Assembly: GCA_964017195.1 (NCBI GenBank)
Contig: OZ024887.1
Location: forward strand, 64,673,811 to 64,737,810
Source: Siderastrea radians
Taxonomy: Eukaryota > Cnidaria > Anthozoa > Scleractinia > Rhizangiidae
DNA length: 64,000 nt
Direction: 5' to 3'
Shown: positions 57,792 to 64,000 of the stretch, one piece after another
Layout: each line of letters starts with the position of its first letter
Numbering within the stretch: the first letter of the stretch is position 1
Position numbers and translations under genes: made by a program
The notes under the pieces: generated by a model
Told to the model about the DNA's origin: nothing
Seen by the model: only the letters and a program-made list of their open reading frames with translations
Databases searched by the model: none

Positions 57792-58002
57792 TAGCCTGCG
57801 AGCCGGCTTACTTTGTGTGTTATTCGCGCGAGTAACTTGGAGCCACGATTTGCGAGCCAGCAGGCGAAGCAAGTCGACGAGAAGAATGGGGCGAGGAAAA
57901 GTTCTTCCTGGTGACTCGCTTCGCTCGCCGGCTCGCACCGATCGCGGCTCCAAGTTACTTGCGCGAATACCTCACTAAGTGAGCCGCCTTCTTGCTGGCT
58001 TT
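57792..58002. mobile_element. Palindromic MITE, uninterrupted copy
   Basis: It is flanked by CCTCTTAG (57784-57791 and 58003-58010) and has the same palindromic arms as the copy at 47422-47997, without the nested element. Confidence 0.8.
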
Positions 58003-58010
58003 CCTCTTAG

Positions 58011-58494
58011 GCCCTGTCTTTAGTGATGCGTTTTCCTTTGAAGACGGATAATTTTTTATTACCTTGGTTTTCGGCTGTCTGGCGAACATTGATAGTTTTA
58101 ATGTAAACGAGAACGCATCACAGTGTGTCCGCTCTCTGTCATCTTAGTGTGGACAGGGGGACATGTCTTTTCGTGGTATGGACGATATGGGTATGCGCCG
58201 TCAAACGAAAACGCACGAGTGTAGACGGAATCTCAAAGTTAAGGAACGTTTGCTTTGGGGCTGAGGGTGGAAGATTTGGTTTTTCGACTGGGCTTTGTAA
58301 TATCGAGGCTGCTGTACATACAAATTAACAAATAAGGAATGGACACATGTTTACATACACGTAGCCTGGAAAGAAAGCAAGTGTGTGATCATCCATTCAA
58401 GACAGTTTCACAGAGTGCATCGCACTGTATGTCAATAAATTAAATTCATGTTTGAATGCAGTGGCACATTTGTGCCTTTTAGAGGAACCACGGG
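58011..58494 (+). repeat. Spacer shared with unit A
   Basis: It matches about 9650-10160 in order. No gene is seen. Confidence 0.55.
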
Positions 58495-58888
58495 GTTAGA
58501 TTCGCTTCATAGTAAGTCGCTCCTTTTTTTTATTCTGCAAAAAAACAAAAAACAAAAGGCTAAGTCACACTTCGGACATAGGTGGTCATAATGGCTGGAG
58601 CTTAACCAGGTTTCGGTGACATCAACTACTTCTTCTTCCGGGTGGTGCTTAGCGGCGGTATCCATTTATACTCGTGGGTATAAAGGAACAATGTGGAGTC
58701 AAGTGTGACATGAACTACTTCTTCTTCCGGGTGGTGCTTAGCGGTATCCATTTATAGTCGTGGGTAAAGAGGAAGAGTCAAGTTTTTTGTCTAAGGACAC
58801 AAAACGACAAAGCAAAGAGCAGACGCTAGACTCGAGCCACCGACCCTGCAACCAAGAAACCCACTCGTTAACCAGTGCACCACTGCTC
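58495..58888 (-). mobile_element. tRNA-derived SINE, copy 2
   Basis: On the minus strand the head starts GAGCAGTGGTGCACTGG at 58888 and ends CTGCTC near 58817, so the outer six bases pair. The body matches copy 1 but contains a direct duplication of about 100 bases (about 58610-58655 and 58710-58755 share TTCTTCTTCCGGGTGG). Confidence 0.6.
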
Positions 58889-60029
58889 GTCTTTTCTGAA
58901 GAAACCTTAAACATTGGTACAGGAGACGACGAAGGATACCCACTCAAAAGTGACTTGATATGTGACAGTATTGGCGCTTGTCCGATAACCATATTAATAG
59001 ATTCTCAATAAAAGCATAAAACAGCAATCAAAAGAAGAAAAGCCAATTTTTTAAAACGATAAAATGATAATTTTGTTTTTTTTTTTAATTTTGTTTTAAA
59101 CAAAAATGTTTTGATTATGGTCGCAAACGTTCCTATTGAACAGCAGACCCTAGGCTCAAACGGTAGCACGCAACCTCGTTCCCAGGGTCTTCTCTCCTAA
59201 TCGATTAGGGGAGAGGATGGTTTTCTAAGAAATTAAACTTGGATGGCGCAACAAAGCTCCTTCGTAGTCGCGGCGCAGATTATAGCGCCCTGGCGTTACA
59301 GCGGATAGACGGTCGCAGAGATACGCCCAGCCATGGATTATTATAAACGGTTAAAGCAAGATCCCCGAAAAACCGGATGCGTTATTTCACTGGTAACCTG
59401 TGTAGCTCACGAAAATTGACGAAATGTGACAAAACTTGGGGGCTTGTTAAACGAGTTGAGCACACGCATTTTGCAGTCTTTGGAGATTGGGGATTTGACA
59501 GCTGGGTAAGCCAAACAGAAGACTTGCAGTAATCGAGCCTTGATGAGAAGGAAGCGTGGGTGAGAGATTCTGTATCCTTCTTGGATAGAAATTTCCGAAT
59601 GCGACGCAGATTTTACAGGTGAGAAAAGGATGCAGAGCAGAGCTTTGTAATACGTGTAATACCCATGTCCGACCGGCTAACAAGCCACGCACCGAGATCT
59701 TTTACTACTGGAACGGAAATAACATCTATAGCTCAGTTATTTACGCTGGACGAAAAGGTGTTGACTTCAGCTAGTCGCTGTTTGGTACCAAACGGGATTA
59801 GCTCAGTTTTGTCGTCCGAGTGCACCAATGCAAGCATTTCGTCCCAGATCAGAAAAAGAAACCCTCGTTGCAAAAAAAAAAAAGAAATCGAGTGACGTGC
59901 AGGAAATCTAGCACGAGGACAGTTTCGTTTCTTTCCTCACTAGCCAATCAATATGACATGATCAAACGCAACAAAAAACAAATTTACATTTTACTCGACT
60001 TTCAAAACAGATGTACCTACCTCTAACTC
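58889..60029 (+). repeat. Spacer of unit D
   Basis: It matches 10480-11550 and 22080-22490. About 59760-60020 appears inverted at 13400-13690. No gene is supported. Confidence 0.5.
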
Positions 60030-60515
60030 ACTAGAACTTATTACAAACCAGAAACATCGGCGGGCAATAGCAAAACTTAGGGCAGGTAATCATAACTTAT
60101 TAAGAATTGAAACTGGAAGACATCCCACCCCTAAACTCCCTGAGCATCTGAGAATTTGTCAATACTGCAGCTCAAATGAAGTTGAAAACGAAGGACATTT
60201 CCTATTATCTTGCAATAGATATAATACAATTAGAAAATCTTTAAAGGACGATATTATTAGTAAATATTCCGATTTCGATTCTTTAAATGCCCATCACAAA
60301 ATTGTATTTCTCTTTAATAGCATTGATGCTTTCATTTGTAAAAGAAAAGGTTACTTCATTTACGAAGCTTTTGCATCACGAAGTAAATCAATAGATACAG
60401 GAATTAAAAATAAATCGATTTCGCTACATTTCCTTTTGTACTTTGTACTCGTTTTCCGTCTTTTTTTTCTCTTTCCTAAGTGCAATACCATTTGTAATTG
60501 GGAATGCAAATAAAG

Positions 60516-60549
<34 letters not shown>

Positions 60550-60551
60550 GC
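60030..60551 (+). pseudogene. C-terminal fragment of a LINE with TTG tail, copy 2
   Basis: A frame across 60040-60430 reads GNHNLLRIETGRHP, then CQYCSSNEVENEGHFLLSC and RYNTIRKSL. It resembles the zinc-knuckle tail of the LINE at 32673-33254. The 3' end finishes in a TTG run (60516-60550), like that LINE. The polymerase itself is absent. It is the more complete sister of 22601-22935. Confidence 0.7.
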
Positions 60552-61566
60552 ATCAATGAATTGGGGGGGGTCGGGGCTTATTTGATCTCCCTGGGAAGGC
60601 CCCGTCCCTGGCCTATGCCATCACCCGTCCTTAGAAGACCGATACACTTTGCTCAACCTCATTTCTCTCTATCTCTCTCATGGTATCAGTAAACTATATC
60701 ATGTTTTGCTAATTTGAGGAATTAACCAAATGCTGGAGGGGAAAGAGAGAGAGAGAGCAACCTTAGGACTGAGCGAAAACCCCTCCTGGATGGGGAGTTG
60801 TACCTAGAGACTCGGGAAATGTACATACTCTCTTAGTTTTGATCGGTATGCTTGGCCCCAGAGCATGGGGTTTTGAATCATTTTAGTCTGAATCACGGAA
60901 TAGATACTGTCTGTTTTGGCCTGAAAACTGAGGAGTAAAGATTCAGTAGGCGTGTGATCTGAAATGGGGTTTGAGAAGTTACTAATATGGCTGACATTTT
61001 TTGAGCTTTTTGGCGAGAAACAGGTTACCCAATCCACTAAGTCGCGGGCCTGGTAGTTCGCTGGTCGTTAACGCTACTCTTAGATTAAAAGTTAATCAAG
61101 GTTTTTATTTCTCTTGTCAAAAAGAGTTTTCAAACTTAATTTTAACTCGCCGTTTGATAGCAAGTAAAGTCAAAACATAGCTTAAAAAAGATTCATAGAA
61201 ATCCTCATTGCTTGGCTATAAGACTGCATTAAAGATTGACACTAATCCTGGTTTAGCTTAATCCTGCTTTGAACAACTGGGCCCCGGTTGTTCAAAGCAG
61301 GGTTACCCAACTCAAGATTAACGTCGATATGAAATTCAGATGTATAGCTTGGTGCTGTCGATTCCTGTACTTTCATTCTTCTACTTAACTTTGGCTGCTA
61401 TCTAACAAACACTTGTGGTGAAAACACTGTCAGGTCAGACAAACAAGAACCTCGGGCAATTCCTAACCCATGCATTAAATCGGCTTTCGAGCAACCAGAC
61501 CCGAGATTGGTTGCTTATTGTCTTGTAATGTACCTTTCCACTAACTTTTTCTTGTTCTTTTCATAG
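60552..61566 (+). other. Spacer and leader intron before the divergent paralogue
   Basis: No gene is supported. A 15-bp inverted repeat at 61263-61277 and 61287-61301 (CCTGCTTTGAACAAC) is a probable MITE end. A pyrimidine-rich tract ends in the acceptor AG at 61565-61566, directly before the ATG, which suggests a 5' UTR intron as in the other copies. The promoter was not found. Confidence 0.5.
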
Positions 61567-62175
61567 ATGGCCCTTCGTATACTTCTATTTGCCGTTGCTT
61601 TCCCCTTTTTGTGTGACGCTTTCATGGTAGTTCCAAGTGACAGCACATCTTTTAAGGAATGTCTCAAGAGTTCTGGAAGAAAACCGGGACCGATTGGCCA
61701 CTTCAACCCCATCTACATGGCTTTCAGTCGCAACGAAGCTGCTGAATTTCCCAATCTAGTGTCCCTCCATTCGCTGAGGAGGAAAATCAAAACCGACAAC
61801 ACCAACTTGGCTGAAACCAGATCCCCGGATCTAAAGAGCAAAGCACCAATCAAGTCGCCAAGACATAGATTTAGGACCAAGCAGGATACCACTTATCCCA
61901 TCACAACGATTACAGGCCACTGTGAATCAACCATAGGAGGTTTGGAGAGGCTGTGTGCCGTTTGCCCCGCCGTCACTGATCTGAGTCCCGGTAAGATTCC
62001 TAGCTACATAAATGAAATTTTGTGTGGAGAAGAAGAGTCGTGTGGCGAGGGTGGCATAATAGGGGTCTGTAAAAACACTTCTGTGGTCCAGGATTTTCTA
62101 ATGATGGAAGGGATAAGCTTGCAAGTTTACTCACAGCCAATACGAGTATGCTGTGAATGTGGTCTGTTCCAGTGA
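61567..62175 (+). CDS. Divergent cystine-knot-like ligand precursor, copy E
   Basis: The product is a 202-residue secreted precursor. Residues 1-18 form a signal peptide. The prodomain has a motif shared with copies A and B: Tyr50, Ala52, Arg55, Ala58-Ala59, Phe61-Pro62. A basic cluster RHRFR (99-103) is a likely cleavage site. The mature part has nine cysteines (119, 130, 133, 153, 159, 168, 195, 196, 198), a sequon NTS (170-172), VTDLSPGKIPSYINEILC, and CCEC near the end. Against copy A it keeps the LC...AVT.LSP...P.Y.NE..C framework, gains two cysteines (119 and 133) and lacks the one before Trp. It starts immediately after an acceptor. It is clearly homologous but old. Alternative family readings are as for copy A. 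Confidence 0.8.
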   Translation: MALRILLFAVAFPFLCDAFMVVPSDSTSFKECLKSSGRKPGPIGHFNPIYMAFSRNEAAEFPNLVSLHSLRRKIKTDNTNLAETRSPDLKSKAPIKSPRHRFRTKQDTTYPITTITGHCESTIGGLERLCAVCPAVTDLSPGKIPSYINEILCGEEESCGEGGIIGVCKNTSVVQDFLMMEGISLQVYSQPIRVCCECGLFQ

Positions 62176-63140
62176 GCTGATGACGGGACTGCAAAATGCA
62201 AATGTGGCGAGGTAAATGGAGCATTTCATGTTTGGAATTGATGACACGTGCTTAAAATGGAAAAAATGGTATCTACACGAGTTGTATTTGAAAAGAAATA
62301 ATTAAAAGCATTTAATGTCTGAAATTGTCCATAACCTTCTTACGATAAAGTATACGTTGCATATACTTTGGAGGCCGAGGGTTACAATGACATGGTCTTA
62401 GGCAGGAGCAACCGTCAAGTGGCCCACTGAACTTGTTTAAGACTTAACATCAACATGCATTAGTATTCTCCATATATTGCTTACAGTACTAGTTAGAAGA
62501 ATTGATTAAACATCAAGACATCTTTCTCCTTGGAGAACCGATTTCCTCATATCATTCTCAGAACGCTCAAACGTAGAGCGAGTCCGACAGTTATTTTGCA
62601 AACATCACTTTATTGCCGAAATAAACACAGAAACACCAAGCAAAACAACATGTCAGCAGTTGCATGTGTTTATATTTCATTTTCGTCAGTTTTAAAAGGT
62701 CTAACTTTCATCTTTAGCTTTGCTAGTTTCATAAACCGATATATGGTTGTATAAGGATGATTCGAGAATGGTAGGACTATGATAAATACACAGCACACCA
62801 CACCACACAGAACATGGTAGGCCTGTGGTGGTATTTTGTCTTGCGCTTTTTTGCTACATTTTGTACCGCTAGACTGGTTAAAAAAACTTATGAGGATGAT
62901 CATTTGAATTTTAAATCGACATTGCGCGTGCACAACAAGTGCCAGTACCCAGCTGCGCATTAAGAAGAAAAACCTTTCTAAATGGCGGATGAAAGGAGAT
63001 AAAGTTCCGATTTCTTGCACGAATCGGAAATAATTCAGCCTTCCTTATAATCTGACGTTAGCACTTAATGTTTACACAAGGAAAAGAAAAACCGCAGTAG
63101 AAAATGTATATACGTAGTTATGACGTCATATCTTCTATAA
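62176..63140 (+). other. 3' flank of copy E
   Basis: An ATTAAA variant poly(A) signal lies near 62299. The stretch 62455-62525 matches about 505-590, a partial array repeat. No other gene is supported. Confidence 0.45.
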
Positions 63141-64000
63141 AAATGTTACTTTCAAGAAACCGATTCTTCACGTTTTGCATCGGATGATCGTTAATTATTG
63201 GCACCATTTCCAATACGCCGTTTGTGTTTTAAGTTTTTTTTTCTGTTTAGGTCACGTGATCTGCCAAACATGGTTGTGACTCTAAAAGCTTGAAAACCTT
63301 TCTCATGGAACAAATGTGGCCAAGCAACTTATCGGTGGAAGTTAGGGTTTCTCAAGATATGACGGTTAAGAACTTTCTATAGCAACAATGTACGTGGTAG
63401 TTTAGAGTCTCTAAACATGCCCGTTCTTCTCAGTGTTCTTCAATATATTTACTGCAATACTAGTTGGAAGAATTTGGTTCAGTTAATTATCAAGACATTT
63501 CATCTTTGGTAATCATTTTCTTGAATCTCATTACTGGTATGTTTGATCAAGTACTGATGTTGCTAGCTGAGAAATTAGGTGCTTGACTATCGGGACTGAA
63601 AGGGTTAAGAGTTAAGATAGGCCTGCATTGGACTTTTGCCATTGTTGTCACGTTCTTGTTCTGTATCGGCATGAGAGCTCAAAGCAAATTTCAATTGTGA
63701 ATGGTTCAGCACAGGTGCTCAATAGGAACCTAAACACCTTCCAATAAAAATAGAACTTTTACACGTGAATACAAAAACGGAAGATCGTCATCGCTACATG
63801 TCCCGCCAGTTCAATATACTATTCCTTCCGTGAAACGAGTGATTGCTTCAAACTGCTGTCATGACACGACACTAAATAAAATATATAGAGGATATCACTA
63901 CAGCAACGCTAGTGCGAAGATATGAGTTTTATTTTCGAGTGATAAAAACAATAGTTTACGAAAGAGCACAGCGAGTAAGTAAACATATTGTTTTCTAACA
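63141..64000 (+). repeat. Start of a further array unit
   Basis: The block matches about 207-1150 in order, with small differences, and runs to the window edge. By the spacing in unit A a TATA promoter would be expected about 500 bases past the window end. Confidence 0.75.

Noticed and set aside
60498..60692. Poly-cysteine ORF
   Set aside because: It comes from the TTG tail of the LINE fragment.
1..64000. CRISPR arrays, bacterial operons or ribosomal RNA
   Set aside because: No regularly spaced short repeats, ribosome-binding sites or rRNA segments were seen; the gene structure is eukaryotic.

Overview
The window looks like nuclear DNA of an early-branching marine animal, most likely an anthozoan cnidarian such as a coral or sea anemone. 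This is inferred from content: spliced genes with 5' UTR introns, a DIRS-like gag, Polinton DNA, several LINE lineages and dense miniature transposons. No marker gene fixes the species. Nothing in it is bacterial, and one 200-base assembly gap (N) lies at 11620-11819.

The host content is one gene family. A secreted, about 202-residue ligand precursor (signal peptide, prodomain, RGKR cleavage site, eight-cysteine knot-like mature domain ending in CC-C) occurs intact at 8761-9369 and 21296-21904. It is broken at 46266-47263 (a MITE at codon 3 plus a nonsense codon) and at 57001-57600 (two frameshifting indels), and is present as a 3' fragment at 13798-14074. A divergent intact paralogue lies at 61567-62175. 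All are on the + strand. The coding region is one exon directly after a splice acceptor. Four conserved TATA-box promoter plus 5' UTR exon modules (1660, 17149, 26268, 55845), each ending AAAG|GTAAGT, precede the four main copies by about 1.2-20 kb of repeat-filled intron. Bases 63141-64000 repeat bases about 207-1150, so another unit probably starts at the window end. The cysteine spacing recalls the IL-17, Spaetzle and Trunk/PTTH ligand folds, but I cannot say which.

The rest is mobile DNA filling introns and spacers. Intron 1 of unit A (1765-8758) holds a 1.6-kb element whose ends are repeats of TGAGTCA and a 1.4-kb TIR element carrying a broken LINE. Unit A also has a SINE, a DIRS-like gag remnant and segments inverted relative to its sister units.

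The first intron of unit C holds a nested stack. An outer 16.4-kb element (27293-43728, 6-bp target duplication TGACAA) contains a foldback Polinton-derived element (31624-43222, 6-bp target duplication TGCGGC). Its two nearly identical arms each carry the C-terminal end of a protein-primed DNA polymerase B and two copies of an unknown ORF. Its 1-kb loop holds an intact zinc-finger/acidic protein gene with its own TATA box and poly(A) signal. A LINE has inserted in the left arm and a 1.5-kb element with a 9-bp target duplication in the right arm.

A second, unrelated large inverted repeat (about 48318-53625) separates ligand copies C and D. The history visible here is birth and death of a ligand family in tandem, with transposons dating the duplications and inactivating some copies.
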